DNA of 64,000 bases from Sphingomonas sp. (GCA_017304655.1 JAFKLY010000010.1:2501-66500), one strand, 5' to 3'. Shown: positions 7,543 to 19,803, counted from the stretch's first letter. Notes: generated by a model not told the origin, from the sequence alone. A program made the numbers and translations.

Positions 7543-9516
7543 ATGCCTGCCTCGATGCGTCCCCTGTTGCCGTTTGCCTGTCTCGCCTTCGCGCTATCCT
7601 CCGCCCAGCTGCTCGCTCAGGACGCGCCGTCCGCCGCCGAGCCGCAACGCTCCGCCCCGAAGGCACTGCCCATCCTCTCGACCGTTCCGGAAGCGCGCGA
7701 TGTCGCCTGGACAGCCGGGCCGATGACGCTGGACATCGACGCAACCGACACCACGCGGCGCATCATCCGCGTGAAGCAGACCATCCCCGTGACCGGGGCC
7801 GGTCCGCTCACCCTGCTCTTCCCGGAATGGATTCCCGGCCATCACGCGCCGCGCGGTCAGATCGAGAAACTGGCGGGCCTTGAGATCAGCGCCGGCGGCA
7901 AGCCTGTCGCCTGGCAGCGCGATCCGCTCAATGTCTATGCCTTTCATCTCTCGGTGCCGGCCGGCGTGCCCTCCGTCGTCGCGACCTTCCAGTTCCTCGC
8001 ACCGACCGCGAGCGCGCAGGGCCGCATCAGCTTCACCGATTCGCTGCTCAACCTGCAATGGTTCAGCGTCTCGCTCTATCCCGCCGGCTTTTATACCCGC
8101 CGCATCCCCGTGCAGGCGAGCGTTACCCTGCCAGCCGGCTGGACCGCCGCGACCGCGCTGCGCGGCGAGAAAGCCGGCGACGTCATCCGCTATGCCGCCA
8201 CGGATTATGACACGCTGGTCGACAGCCCCGTGCTCGCCGGGCGCTTCAGTCGCAGCGTTGATCTGGGGCATGACGTGGCGCTCAACATCTTCGCCGACGA
8301 TCCGGCCGAGCTGGCCGCGACGCCGGATCAGGTCGCTCTCCACCGCAAGCTCACCGACGAGGCGCTGGCCCTGTTCGGCGCACGGCACTTCAATCACTAC
8401 GACTTTCTATTTTCTATCTCGGACAGTCTCGGCACCATCGGCGTCGAGCATCATCGCTCCAGCGAGAATGGCGTCGGCCCCGGCTACTTCACGCGCTGGA
8501 CCGATGCGCTAGGCGACCGCGACCTGCTGGCGCATGAACTCACGCATAGCTGGAACGGCAAATATCGCCGGCCGGAGCTGCTTTGGACGCCGGACTTCGC
8601 CACGCCGATGCAGGACGATCTGCTGTGGGTCTATGAAGGCCAGACCCAGCTGTGGGGCTATGTGCTGAGCGCGCGCGCCGGCATCATGACCAAGGCCGAG
8701 GCGCTGGATGCGCTCGCCGCGATTGCCGCGCGGCTCGATGCCGTGCCGGGACGCCAATGGCGCCCGGTGGCGGACACGACGCATGACCCGATCATCTCCG
8801 CTCGCCGGCCGAAGGGCTGGGCGAGCTGGCAGCGCTCCGAAGACTATTATAATGAAGGCATGATGATCTGGCTGGAGGCCGATGCGATCATCCGCCGCGA
8901 AAGCAACGGCACCAAGGGGCTGGACGATTTCGCCCGCGCCTTCTTCGGCATGAACGACGGCGACTGGGGCGTCCTCACTTATGCGCGGCAGGATGTCATC
9001 GACACGCTGAACGGCATTGTCCCTTATGACTGGGCCGGCTTCCTGCGCGACCGCATCGACCGGACAACGCAGCAGGTGACCAAGGGCGGCTTCACGCTCG
9101 GCGGCTACCGGCTGGTCTATGGCGACGCACCCAATGTCGAGATCAAGGCCAACGAAGCGTCGAGCAAGACGGTCGACCAGCGCTACGGGGTTGGCCTCAT
9201 CACCGGCAACGATGGCGCGGTGCAATCGGTCGTGTGGGACAGCCCGGCTTTCCGGGCGGGCCTGGTCGTCGGCGACCGGATCATCGCGGTAAATGGCGTG
9301 GAATATTCCGGCGAGATGTTTCGCGCCGGACTGCGCCAGAGCGTCGACCGGAAGAGCCCGCTTTCATTGATTGTCAAGCAAGACAGGCGATATCGCACGA
9401 TGACGCTCGATTATTCGGGCGGTCTCCGCTATCCGCGCCTCGAAAAAATTGGAGAGGGTGAATCGAGTCTCGACCGGCTTCTCAAAGCGCGTACCGGCGG
9501 GGCACCCGTAAATTGA
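7543..9516 (+). CDS. Exported M61-family metallopeptidase with PDZ domain
   Basis: 657 residues. A signal peptide (MRPLLPFACLAFALSSAQLLAQ) precedes an N-terminal beta domain, the M61 glycyl-aminopeptidase-like domain with the zinc motif HELTHSW (His331, Glu332, His335) and downstream Glu in DDLLWVYEGQTQLWGY. A C-terminal PDZ domain follows at about 535-625 (GVGLITGNDGAVQSVVWDSPAFRAGLVVGDRIIAVNG). It acts outside the inner membrane on peptides, probably releasing N-terminal Gly or Ala residues as in characterised relatives. The ATG at 7543 was chosen for the GGAG at proper spacing; 7510 and 7555 are alternatives. Confidence 0.9.
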   Translation: MPASMRPLLPFACLAFALSSAQLLAQDAPSAAEPQRSAPKALPILSTVPEARDVAWTAGPMTLDIDATDTTRRIIRVKQTIPVTGAGPLTLLFPEWIPGHHAPRGQIEKLAGLEISAGGKPVAWQRDPLNVYAFHLSVPAGVPSVVATFQFLAPTASAQGRISFTDSLLNLQWFSVSLYPAGFYTRRIPVQASVTLPAGWTAATALRGEKAGDVIRYAATDYDTLVDSPVLAGRFSRSVDLGHDVALNIFADDPAELAATPDQVALHRKLTDEALALFGARHFNHYDFLFSISDSLGTIGVEHHRSSENGVGPGYFTRWTDALGDRDLLAHELTHSWNGKYRRPELLWTPDFATPMQDDLLWVYEGQTQLWGYVLSARAGIMTKAEALDALAAIAARLDAVPGRQWRPVADTTHDPIISARRPKGWASWQRSEDYYNEGMMIWLEADAIIRRESNGTKGLDDFARAFFGMNDGDWGVLTYARQDVIDTLNGIVPYDWAGFLRDRIDRTTQQVTKGGFTLGGYRLVYGDAPNVEIKANEASSKTVDQRYGVGLITGNDGAVQSVVWDSPAFRAGLVVGDRIIAVNGVEYSGEMFRAGLRQSVDRKSPLSLIVKQDRRYRTMTLDYSGGLRYPRLEKIGEGESSLDRLLKARTGGAPVN

Positions 9517-9537
9517 ACCTCTTGCAGCGAGTCTTGC

Positions 9538-10089
9538 ATGAACATCGAAATGATCCCCGTCGGCGATAATCCGCCGGAGAGCCTGAACGTTATCATCGAA
9601 GTGCCAACTGGCGGCGAGCCGGTCAAATATGAGTTCGACAAGGCCTCTGGTGCCCTGTTCGTCGATCGCATCCTGCACACGCCGATGCGCTATCCCGCCA
9701 ATTACGGCTTCGTGCCGCACACGCTCTCGCCCGATGGCGACCCGCTCGACGCGCTCGTCGTCGCGCGCTCGCCCTTCATCCCCGGCGCCGTCGTGCGCGC
9801 GCGGCCGATCGCGGTGCTGAACCTCGAGGACGAGCATGGCGGCGACGAGAAGCTGCTGTGCGTGCCGGACGACAAGACGTTCCCTTATTACTCCAACGTG
9901 CTGGAGAAAGAGGATCTGCCGGACATCGTCGCGCAGCAGATCGAGCACTTCTTCACCCACTACAAGGATCTGGAAGCCGAGAAGTGGGTCCGCGTCGGCA
10001 CCTGGGGCAATGCCGCCGATGCGCGCCAGATCGTGATCGAGGCGATCGAGCGCTACCAGGACGGCAAGAAGGCCAAGAGCGTGGCCTGA
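9538..10089 (+). CDS. ppa: Inorganic pyrophosphatase
   Basis: Hydrolyses pyrophosphate to phosphate in the cytoplasm. 183 residues, family I. The signature DGDPLDALVV (66-75) supplies the metal-binding aspartates D66, D68 and D71. Substrate residues around KYEFDK (30-35), RYPANYG (51-57) and the C-terminal HYKDLEAEKWVRVGTWG are all present. It starts 21 bases after the M61 peptidase stop, so the two may be co-transcribed. Confidence 0.97.
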   Translation: MNIEMIPVGDNPPESLNVIIEVPTGGEPVKYEFDKASGALFVDRILHTPMRYPANYGFVPHTLSPDGDPLDALVVARSPFIPGAVVRARPIAVLNLEDEHGGDEKLLCVPDDKTFPYYSNVLEKEDLPDIVAQQIEHFFTHYKDLEAEKWVRVGTWGNAADARQIVIEAIERYQDGKKAKSVA

Positions 10090-10099
10090 TCCGCTGGAT

Positions 10100-10121
10100 C
10101 CTCGCCCCTGCGGGGGCGAGG
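10100..10121 (+). terminator. GC-rich hairpin after ppa, possible terminator
   Basis: A perfect 9-bp stem, CCTCGCCCC and GGGGCGAGG, around a TGCG loop, starting 11 bases after the ppa stop. There is no T-run after it, so it may instead be a transcript-end stabiliser or a pause site. Confidence 0.4.
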
Positions 10122-10254
10122 ACATCCCTCGTCCGTGCCGGGCCTCACCTTGGCCCGGCCACCACCCGACGCCAGCCCTTTTGCCGATTTTTGCGACGCT
10201 GCGTCCAGCCGGTTCCAACCGATCGCCCGATCACCGGCCCGAACAAGCGGCTGA

Positions 10255-12852
<2,598 letters not shown>

Positions 12853-12868
12853 GAGCGGTTGGCGCAAC

Positions 12869-12896
12869 GCCGGTCCGGCTCCGCGTCGGACTGGCG
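12869..12896. terminator. Hairpin between gyrB and the PepSY gene
   Basis: Inverted repeat CGCCGGTCCG (12869-12878) and CGGACTGGCG (12887-12896), 10 bp with one G-T pair, lies between the convergent stops of gyrB and the PepSY gene. There is no T-run on either side, so its strength as a terminator is uncertain. Confidence 0.4.
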
Positions 12897-12903
12897 GCCG
12901 CCC

Positions 12904-14094
12904 TCAGCTTGCACCGCCAATCGCACCGGGCGTGAGAACCAGCGCCAGAAGGACGAGTGCCATCGCCGCATAAGCCCAGGCGCCCATGCCGGCCCAGCCA
13001 AGGCGCACCGCCCCCCGGTCCGACCGATCCGCCTTCTCCAGCCGTTTTGCGTAGATAATCGTCCCGGTCACGGCGAGGCCGGTCAGCAAAACACCAAAAA
13101 CAAACCAGATGACCTTGGTCGTCAGACCCCCGAATGTACCGAAATGCAGCGGGTCGGCCATCTCCGAAATGCGTTGATGCGCGTCCAGCGCGCGGCCGTC
13201 GAGCGTGGCGGTCACGCGGCCCGTTGCGGGATCGACCGCGACGCCATTGGCGCGATCGCGCACCAGCCAGGCCTGATCCTGCCCCAGAAAGACCACGCCA
13301 TTCTCCTCGGTGAACCGGATCTCCTGAATTGACAGGGTCGGCTTTGCCTTGTGAGCGATCGCCACGAGCCGGTCGAGCGCGGGGCCGGTCGGAGGCGCGG
13401 ACGCGGGCGCCGTGACTTCCGGCAGCTTGGGCACCTGTGCGTTGCCGCCCAGCGTCTCCACCAGATACCAGACACCGGTCAGGGCGATGAGCGCAACGAA
13501 CCACAGGCTCCACAGTCCGGCAAGCCGGTGCAGATCGCCATGGAAGCGCCGCGCGTCGCCTCCGCGGGGCAGGCGCAGGAAGCCGCGCCACCATTTCTTG
13601 TATGTGACGATACCGGTCACGAGGGACGCGAGGAGGAGCAGGGACAGCGAACTGACGATCGGGATGCCGATCCTGGTCGGCAGCATGAGGTGACGATGCA
13701 CTTGTCGCAGAAAGCGGTGAACGTTGGCCCAGCCATGCGTGCCAGTGACCCGCGCGTCCCACGGGTCGACATAGACGCGCCGTGGCGCGCCTTTGCCCAT
13801 GTCGACCCAGGCCTCCACCGCGAACCAGGGATCGAGCGGGGCGTGGACCATCTGCAGCCGCCCCGCCGGCTCGGCCTGCGCCGCGGCGTGCGCGATGGCG
13901 CCCCAGCTCGCGATCGGGCGGTCCTGCTGCCCCACGCGCATCGCCGGCGTCACCAGCCAGTCGATCTCGTGCGCGAACACCGCCAGCGTTCCCGTGGCGA
14001 GGATGAAGGTCAGGAAGATCGAGAGCTTCAACCCCGCCCAGCTATGGACGCGCCACCAGATCGAGCGGGGTTTGGCCTGTTTCGTCGGCGTCAT
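12904..14094 (-). CDS. PepSY-associated membrane protein, iron-uptake partner
   Basis: 396 residues. Four main membrane helices: about 21-42 (LSIFLTFILATGTLAVFAHEIDW), around 150-170 (SSLSLLLLASLVTGIV), around 200-220 (LWSLWFVALIALTGVWYL) and near the C-terminus, with a PepSY-type periplasmic domain between them. This family commonly sits beside ferric-siderophore TonB receptors and is thought to help iron release or reduction in the periplasm or inner membrane. The gene starts 6 bases after the receptor stop, so the two form an operon. Confidence 0.88.
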   Translation of the reverse strand: MTPTKQAKPRSIWWRVHSWAGLKLSIFLTFILATGTLAVFAHEIDWLVTPAMRVGQQDRPIASWGAIAHAAAQAEPAGRLQMVHAPLDPWFAVEAWVDMGKGAPRRVYVDPWDARVTGTHGWANVHRFLRQVHRHLMLPTRIGIPIVSSLSLLLLASLVTGIVTYKKWWRGFLRLPRGGDARRFHGDLHRLAGLWSLWFVALIALTGVWYLVETLGGNAQVPKLPEVTAPASAPPTGPALDRLVAIAHKAKPTLSIQEIRFTEENGVVFLGQDQAWLVRDRANGVAVDPATGRVTATLDGRALDAHQRISEMADPLHFGTFGGLTTKVIWFVFGVLLTGLAVTGTIIYAKRLEKADRSDRGAVRLGWAGMGAWAYAAMALVLLALVLTPGAIGGAS

Positions 14095-14100
14095 CGGCCG

Positions 14101-16233
14101 TCAGAACCGCACGCGCAATTCGGCAAGGAAGGTGCACGGCTCGCCGGGGAAATGCCCGCTCTGCGCACTGAAGCCGGACGCGGCATACACCTTGTCGAAG
14201 ATGTTATCGACACGGAGCAGCAGCTCGGCGAAACCAAGCCCTTTCGTGATCGACGCATCGAAGATCGTGTAAGGCTTCACCGTCTGGCCGGACAGGCTGA
14301 TGCGCCGCGACACATGCTCGCCGCCGAAAGCGAAGGCGGCATCGATCACAGGCACCTGATAGCGTGTCCAGAAGCCGACCTTGTGGCGGGGCGCGTTCGC
14401 GAAGCGATCCCCGACGGAATTGGTGATGGCCTGCCCCGGCGCGGTGCCGGTGATGCGGGCATCATTGTAGCCATAGTTGACCAGCAGCACCCAGTCGGGC
14501 GTGATGTCCGTGGCCAGGTCGATCTCGAAGCCCTTGCTCGTCACTTCGCCGATCGGGGCGAGCTGGTCGACGCCATTCACGGGCGCGCGCGAGGGATCGA
14601 CCTGAAGGATATTGCGCCGCACGATGCGATAGGCGGCAAAGTTCGCCTGCAGCCGTCCGTCGAAGAGCTGGGTCTTGATGCCGCCCTCGATCTGGTTGCC
14701 CGTCACCGGCGCGAACGGGCCACCGGCATTCGTATCCTGGTTCGCGGCAGTCTGCGGCTCGAAACTCTGGGACCAGCTCACATAAGTGGAAATATCCGGC
14801 CGGGGCTTGAAGATCAGGCCGTTGCGGAACGTCACGTCGCTATCCCTGTAGGATGAGCGACCGCTGATCGTCGAACCGGTGCTGGTCGTCACCTTGTCCT
14901 CGAACCAGTCATAGCGCACTCCGCCGACCAGCAGCAGGGCCTGTGTCAGGCTGATCTGATCTTGCAGATAGGCGCCACGCCGCTTGGTCCGCGTGTCCGT
15001 GGTGGTGAAGGGCAGCAGCGCCGCGCGCGCGGTATCGCTGATCGTCGTGCCATAAACGGGCCGGGAGAGGCTGAGCGACGTGACGCCGGCACGCAGGATG
15101 CGCGAGTCCAGCACGCTCTTCTCGTCATACCAGTCCGCGCCGGCCTGCACCTTGTGCTCCATGCCGAGCGCATCGACCCGCGCCGTGGCGTTGGTCATGA
15201 AGGAGAGGCCCTCGACCGGACGGATCTGGTCGCGAAACTCGCGCCGGACGAGATCGGGATTGGCGGGGTCCAGGCCGCGCGGCTCGTGATATTGCTGGAC
15301 CTCTCGCGCCTTGAAATAGCGCACGCCCGCATCGAACGTCACACGCTCCCCGATCTTGGTCTCGTACCGTGCCTGATAGGCCTGGCTCTTCAAATGCAGA
15401 TAGTCGCTCGGTTCGTTGGCATTCCAGCTGATACCGGTGAGGAAATTGCCGGCATCATCGACGAGGACACCGCGGAGACGATTGCCCCGCAGGAAATTGT
15501 CATAGATCGTGGCCTGGAGCGTGAGCTTGCCCCCTTCGTTCGTGCGGATCGCAATGCCGGCATCGCCGATCTTGGACTTGTTGCCCGAATTGACGCGATA
15601 AGGGTCCATGGATTCGTAGAAGCCACCGAGCCGATAGGTCACGATCCCGTTCGCATCGATCGGGCCGGTCGCTTCGGCCGAAATGCCGACCCGGTTGTAG
15701 TTGCCGCCAGTCAGCACCATGCGCAGCGAGCGTGTGTCGGACGGCCGCTTCGAGACATAGTTGATGATCCCGCCCGGTGAGCCCGGACCGAAGAACAGGC
15801 CGGACGGCCCCTTCAACACTTCCACCCGCTCGATGTTGAAGAGCTGCGGCACGGAAAAGCCGATGAACGGATTGCCTCGCTGCCCGTCATAGAAGGACTG
15901 GTCCTGCCGGAATCCGCGGAACGTGATGCCCGCATAGCTGAAGGCGCTGACGCCGGAGATGTTGCGATAAATGTCGGTCGCATCGCGCGCGCCCTGATCG
16001 GCGAACAGCTCCGAATTGATGACCTGCACTGCCTGCGGAATGTTCATCGGATCCTCGGCCGCCTTGCCGACCGTCGTCTCCTCGACGCGGTAAAGGCGCT
16101 GGACGCGCCCCGTCACGATGATGGCATCGGCCCCGTCGGCCGCCGCGTCTTCCGGAAGGGCTGCCGACTGCGCAAGGGCCGGCAAGGACGACAAGGCCAC
16201 TGACGCGAGCAGAATGGATCGGAAAACAGACAA
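14101..16233 (-). CDS. TonB-dependent siderophore receptor
   Basis: About 710 residues. Signal peptide (FRSILLASVALSSLPALAQ), TonB-box region DAIIVTGRVQ, plug domain with MNIPQAVQVINSELFADQGA and GPSGLFFGPGSPGGIINYVSKRP, then a 22-strand type beta barrel ending LAELRVRF. The plug wording is that of ferric-siderophore receptors. The start is taken as TTG at 16231-16233 because AGGGGG lies just upstream. An ATG 84 bases further upstream would put the Fur-like palindrome inside the coding region. The gene heads an operon with the PepSY protein. Confidence 0.9.
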   Translation of the reverse strand: MSVFRSILLASVALSSLPALAQSAALPEDAAADGADAIIVTGRVQRLYRVEETTVGKAAEDPMNIPQAVQVINSELFADQGARDATDIYRNISGVSAFSYAGITFRGFRQDQSFYDGQRGNPFIGFSVPQLFNIERVEVLKGPSGLFFGPGSPGGIINYVSKRPSDTRSLRMVLTGGNYNRVGISAEATGPIDANGIVTYRLGGFYESMDPYRVNSGNKSKIGDAGIAIRTNEGGKLTLQATIYDNFLRGNRLRGVLVDDAGNFLTGISWNANEPSDYLHLKSQAYQARYETKIGERVTFDAGVRYFKAREVQQYHEPRGLDPANPDLVRREFRDQIRPVEGLSFMTNATARVDALGMEHKVQAGADWYDEKSVLDSRILRAGVTSLSLSRPVYGTTISDTARAALLPFTTTDTRTKRRGAYLQDQISLTQALLLVGGVRYDWFEDKVTTSTGSTISGRSSYRDSDVTFRNGLIFKPRPDISTYVSWSQSFEPQTAANQDTNAGGPFAPVTGNQIEGGIKTQLFDGRLQANFAAYRIVRRNILQVDPSRAPVNGVDQLAPIGEVTSKGFEIDLATDITPDWVLLVNYGYNDARITGTAPGQAITNSVGDRFANAPRHKVGFWTRYQVPVIDAAFAFGGEHVSRRISLSGQTVKPYTIFDASITKGLGFAELLLRVDNIFDKVYAASGFSAQSGHFPGEPCTFLAELRVRF

Positions 16234-16257
16234 GACAGCCCCCTGATAGAATCGATA

Positions 16258-16277
16258 TTGCGAATTAGTCGCAATTA
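16258..16277 (-). promoter_or_regulatory. Fur-like operator of the siderophore receptor operon
   Basis: The inverted repeat TTGCGA-attag-TCGCAA (6-5-6) followed by TTA resembles alphaproteobacterial Fur boxes and lies about 25 bases upstream of the receptor's TTG start. Iron repression is the expected behaviour. The assignment is by similarity to remembered consensus sites and by the iron-uptake genes it precedes. Confidence 0.6.
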
Positions 16278-16658
16278 GTGCGGCAATAATGGAAACGCAA
16301 TGGCTGCTTTCAAACAATTCAGATTGTTAGGCCCGGATGGTGAATTCGCCCCTGATCGATGGTCCGCCATTCGAGGCAGCGGCCCACCAGAGACCCTGTC
16401 CTCGCCAAACGTCATTGCCCTGCACCGAAGCCCCGACGCGGCTCTCGAGACACGCGTGGAAGCGATCTCCTGTCCTGCAATAGTCCCGCCATTGCAGTCC
16501 TGCTGACATCCAGCCCCGTCGACAGCCGACGGGGCAATGCAGGAGTCGTTCAGATGGTGATGCGGCACGGTCCGGAGTGTGCCGGACAGGCTGAACGAAG
16601 CAGGCTGATGCGCCGGTCTCTCCGGTCTCTGACGCCTGCCGGGAACAGTCCGGGAAAC

Positions 16659-16726
16659 GGAAGTTGAGGCCCCCGTGTCATCAACTTCGTAAACTTCCAG
16701 CGCGCGGCGCGCTGTTGGGCCGGCGC
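16659..16726 (+). repeat. Palindromic intergenic element, copy 1
   Basis: A unit of about 68 bases beginning GGAAGTTGAGGCCCCCGTG and ending near TGTTGGGCCGGCGC. GAAGTTGA pairs with TCAACTTC, and a second AACTTCC offers an alternative partner. A related copy lies at 42958-43026 with roughly four in five bases identical and one stem pair exchanged on both sides. Function unknown; a REP-type repeat or a structured RNA are both possible. Confidence 0.7.
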
Positions 16727-16819
16727 ATGGCGGCCGATCCTCTCTGCCCTGCCTGCTGTCGACCGGGCTGGTTGGCAGCGGGCCTCCGCAGGCACGGCCG
16801 CCACGCGAGCCGAACGGCA

Positions 16820-16849
16820 AAAGGGCGCGACCGCAAGGCCGCGCCCTTT
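16820..16849 (-). terminator. Intrinsic terminator of the TonB receptor gene
   Basis: A perfect 10-bp stem, AAAGGGCGCG (16820-16829) and CGCGCCCTTT (16840-16849). In the leftward direction it is followed by TTTT, and it lies 23 bases beyond the stop of the receptor at 16873-19803. Confidence 0.85.
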
Positions 16850-16872
16850 CCGATGCCTGTGCTGACCGAAGA

Positions 16873-19803
16873 TCAGCGGCCGAGCTTGACCCGCACGCCG
16901 ATCTTGAAGGCGCGGCCAATCGGATCGAACAGCACCTGATTGGTCCCGAGATTGCCGGACGGGATGGCCGGCGGATCACGATCGAACAGATTGTTGATCG
17001 CGCCGAACAGCTCGATCTCCTGGCCCGAACGCAGCGGGATTTTGAACGATCCGGCGAGGTCCATGTAGAAGCGGCCCGCCACGCGGTTGTTGTTCACACT
17101 GGTCGGCAGCGTGATGGCATAACGCGGATCGTCGGGGCCAATGAACGCGACGTTGAAGCTGCCCGAGGGGATGTAGCGCCCGTGCAGCGTCACCGTTGCC
17201 GGCCCATTGGTGTAGGATGCCGTGCCGTCGATCGTGTAGTCCGGCACACCGAGCAGCGTGCCGGCGCGCGATCCGGTCTGGCCGGCCCGCTCGGTGGCGC
17301 CCGCGCTGTCGATGGTGATCAGGTCCATGTAGATGGTGCTGAGCAGGCGCAGGTTGAGGTCGCCCAGATTGCCGAGCGGCTGGCGATAATCGAACTCGAT
17401 GTCGATGCCGCGCGTCTTGAGCTGGTTGGCATTCACCAGCACGTCGTTGACCTGGATGACGTTGTTGTTCGCATCGCGCGTGATCAGCGGGCAAAGCTCG
17501 GTCGCGCCGTCCTTGCAGCGCTGGACGAGCGTCTGCGCACCGAGCTGGCCGATCGCCTCCTTCACGCGGATATCGTAATAATCGACCGACAGGCGCGTGC
17601 GGGAAAGGAAGCCGCCGCCCTGCGGCGCAATGATGATGCCGGCGGTGAAGCTGTCCGCCTTCTCGGGCTTGAGGTTCGCGTTCGAGCCGCGAATCACGAC
17701 CGGGTTGGCCTGCAGGCCCGTCACCGGATCGGTGAGGCCGATGGTCGTCTTCTGCTGCGGGCCGCGCAACTCGGTGAGGTTCGGCGCGCGGATGTCACGC
17801 GACTGGGTGACGCGGAAGCGCAAGCCACGGATCGGCTCGTAGGTCGCGCCGACCTTCCAGGTCTGCACCCCACCGCTGTCGCTATAGTCCGTCACGCGGA
17901 AAGCGCCGTTCAGTTCCAGATTGTTCACCAGCGTCATGTCGGCGAGCAGCGGCACGACGATTTCGCCATAGCCTTCCTTCACCGACTGCTTGCCGGACAC
18001 GGCCTGGCCGTTCAGTACCCAGAAGCCGAGATTGGCCGAGATCGGATCGGTCTGGCCGGCAATCTCGTTATGGCGATACTCGCCACCCACCGAGATGGAG
18101 ACGGGCCGGCTGGAGATGCTGAACAGATCGCCGCTGATGTTCGCCGCCACCACATGCTGGGTGTTGACGGTCCTCTGGAAGCCGGAGCCGGTCACATAGT
18201 TGCGGGCCGCGGTGCTGAACTGATTCTGGCCGAACAGATTGAGCGGCGCGCAGTTGGGATCGTCATTGGTCGTGCTGGCATCGGCATTGATGCGGCAGAC
18301 GATGTTCCCCGCCGTGTTGCGCACCGCGTCGACCGCGTTGCGCATCCGCGCGTTGATCGGGTTGTTGTACATGTCCTGGTGGAAGAAGGTCTGGCCGAAC
18401 TGGTAGTAGGCATCCCACCGCCAGTTGGAGCCCAGGCGCCCTTCCAGCCCTGTGACGATACGGAAGGTGTCGGTCGTCACCAGCGCGACCGGGCTGCCGA
18501 GATCGAAGCCCGAGCGGCCGAGCTGGAGCTGCGCGATGCCATTGGCCTGCATCGTCGCCAGCACGGAGGCCGGGATGAAGGGATTGTCGACCTTGATGTT
18601 GCCGATGATCGACCCGTTGAAATCGCGGAAGGTCGAGGAGAGCGTCTTGCCGGACACGCGGCCATAAGAGGCATCGACATAGAGATTGGTGGTATCGGAC
18701 AGCTCGTAGCTAAAGCTGCCGTACAGCGTCTGGCGCTGCACAGGCACCTTGAGCAGCAGGCTGGAGAGGAACGGGTTCTTGCCGTGCCCATCGCCGCCGA
18801 TCATGAACAACGTGCCGGCGAACTGGCCATAATTGAACTGTGTCGGCGTGCCGTTGTCCGTGAAGGTCGTGCCGCGCAGCGGATCGAGCGCCACGTTCGA
18901 GTACATCGCCTGCCCCGCCGCATTGAGCGAGCGATTGATGAGGCCGGTGGGCGACATCGTCGAGACGTGAACGTCGGAGGTGATGATGCTCGAGGGCATG
19001 CCGCCGGTCCCGGCGGGCGTGTTGCCGACGATCGAGCGCTCCTGCGCACACCAGGACCGCGCCTCGTAGCAACCGGCCAGGCCGCTATTGTCCTCATACT
19101 CGCCCGAAATGACGAAATGCCCGCGATCGCCGATGGCAAAGCCGCCAGTCACGCTGCCATACCAGTTGCGGTCATCGCCCCGCTGCGAGAAGCCGGACTG
19201 CAGCTCCAGCTTGAGGCCGGTGAACTTGCGATCGAGGATGAAGTTGACGACGCCGGCCACGGCGTCCGAGCCATAGACGGCGGAAGCGCCGCCGGTGACG
19301 ACCTCGGTGCGCTGGATGAGGCCCGAAGGGATGAGGTTGATGTCGACCGTGCCTTCGCCCGTGCTCGGCACGAAGCGGCGACCATCGACCAGCACCAGCG
19401 TGCGCGGCGCACCGAGCGCGCGCAGATCGAGCACGCGCGCGCCGACGTTGCCACCGGCCGACTGCACGTTGCTTGGCGAGGTCGAGGCGCGGAAGCTGGG
19501 CAGCTGGTTCAGACCCTCAGCGACGTTAGTGACGCCCAGTGTCTGCAACCGCTCGCTGCCAAGCACGGTGACCGGCGTCGGCGTGTTGAAGCCCGAGCGC
19601 GCGATGCGCGAGCCGGTGACGACGATGGACTGCTCCTCGCTGGCGTCAGCAGACTCGGCCGGGGCAGCAGTGGCGGGCGCAGCGGCAGCGCCGGCGGCGT
19701 CCTGATCGGCGGCGAGGGACGGCGCGGCGAAGGCAAGCGCCGTCGCCACAGCAGCAAGGCTCAGGCCGCCGGTGCGCATGGAAATGGATGGAAAGCGATG
19801 CAT
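16873..19803 (-). CDS. Large TonB-dependent receptor, substrate unknown
   Basis: 976 residues. Signal peptide to about AAPSLAA, a Pro/Ala-rich spacer, TonB box SIVVTGSRIARSGF, plug domain (TPVTVLGSERLQTLGVTNVAEGLNQLP ... RTEVVTGGASAVYGSDAVAGVVNFIL) and a long beta barrel ending AFKIGVRVKLGR. This is the large receptor class typical of sphingomonads and Caulobacter, often used for sugars, peptides or aromatics rather than iron. The start is ATG at 19801-19803 behind GGGAGAG. A 234-base gap with an operator-like palindrome separates it from the oxygenase gene upstream. Confidence 0.9.
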   Translation of the reverse strand: MHRFPSISMRTGGLSLAAVATALAFAAPSLAADQDAAGAAAAPATAAPAESADASEEQSIVVTGSRIARSGFNTPTPVTVLGSERLQTLGVTNVAEGLNQLPSFRASTSPSNVQSAGGNVGARVLDLRALGAPRTLVLVDGRRFVPSTGEGTVDINLIPSGLIQRTEVVTGGASAVYGSDAVAGVVNFILDRKFTGLKLELQSGFSQRGDDRNWYGSVTGGFAIGDRGHFVISGEYEDNSGLAGCYEARSWCAQERSIVGNTPAGTGGMPSSIITSDVHVSTMSPTGLINRSLNAAGQAMYSNVALDPLRGTTFTDNGTPTQFNYGQFAGTLFMIGGDGHGKNPFLSSLLLKVPVQRQTLYGSFSYELSDTTNLYVDASYGRVSGKTLSSTFRDFNGSIIGNIKVDNPFIPASVLATMQANGIAQLQLGRSGFDLGSPVALVTTDTFRIVTGLEGRLGSNWRWDAYYQFGQTFFHQDMYNNPINARMRNAVDAVRNTAGNIVCRINADASTTNDDPNCAPLNLFGQNQFSTAARNYVTGSGFQRTVNTQHVVAANISGDLFSISSRPVSISVGGEYRHNEIAGQTDPISANLGFWVLNGQAVSGKQSVKEGYGEIVVPLLADMTLVNNLELNGAFRVTDYSDSGGVQTWKVGATYEPIRGLRFRVTQSRDIRAPNLTELRGPQQKTTIGLTDPVTGLQANPVVIRGSNANLKPEKADSFTAGIIIAPQGGGFLSRTRLSVDYYDIRVKEAIGQLGAQTLVQRCKDGATELCPLITRDANNNVIQVNDVLVNANQLKTRGIDIEFDYRQPLGNLGDLNLRLLSTIYMDLITIDSAGATERAGQTGSRAGTLLGVPDYTIDGTASYTNGPATVTLHGRYIPSGSFNVAFIGPDDPRYAITLPTSVNNNRVAGRFYMDLAGSFKIPLRSGQEIELFGAINNLFDRDPPAIPSGNLGTNQVLFDPIGRAFKIGVRVKLGR

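Larger units (their letters stand above)
16278..16872. other. Intergenic region with repeat and terminator, no gene
   Basis: Between the divergent siderophore receptor (left) and the end of the next receptor gene (right). No frame here has convincing coding character. Recognisable content is a two-copy palindromic element at 16659-16726 and an intrinsic terminator at 16820-16849. Nothing else could be assigned in 16278-16650. Confidence 0.6.
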
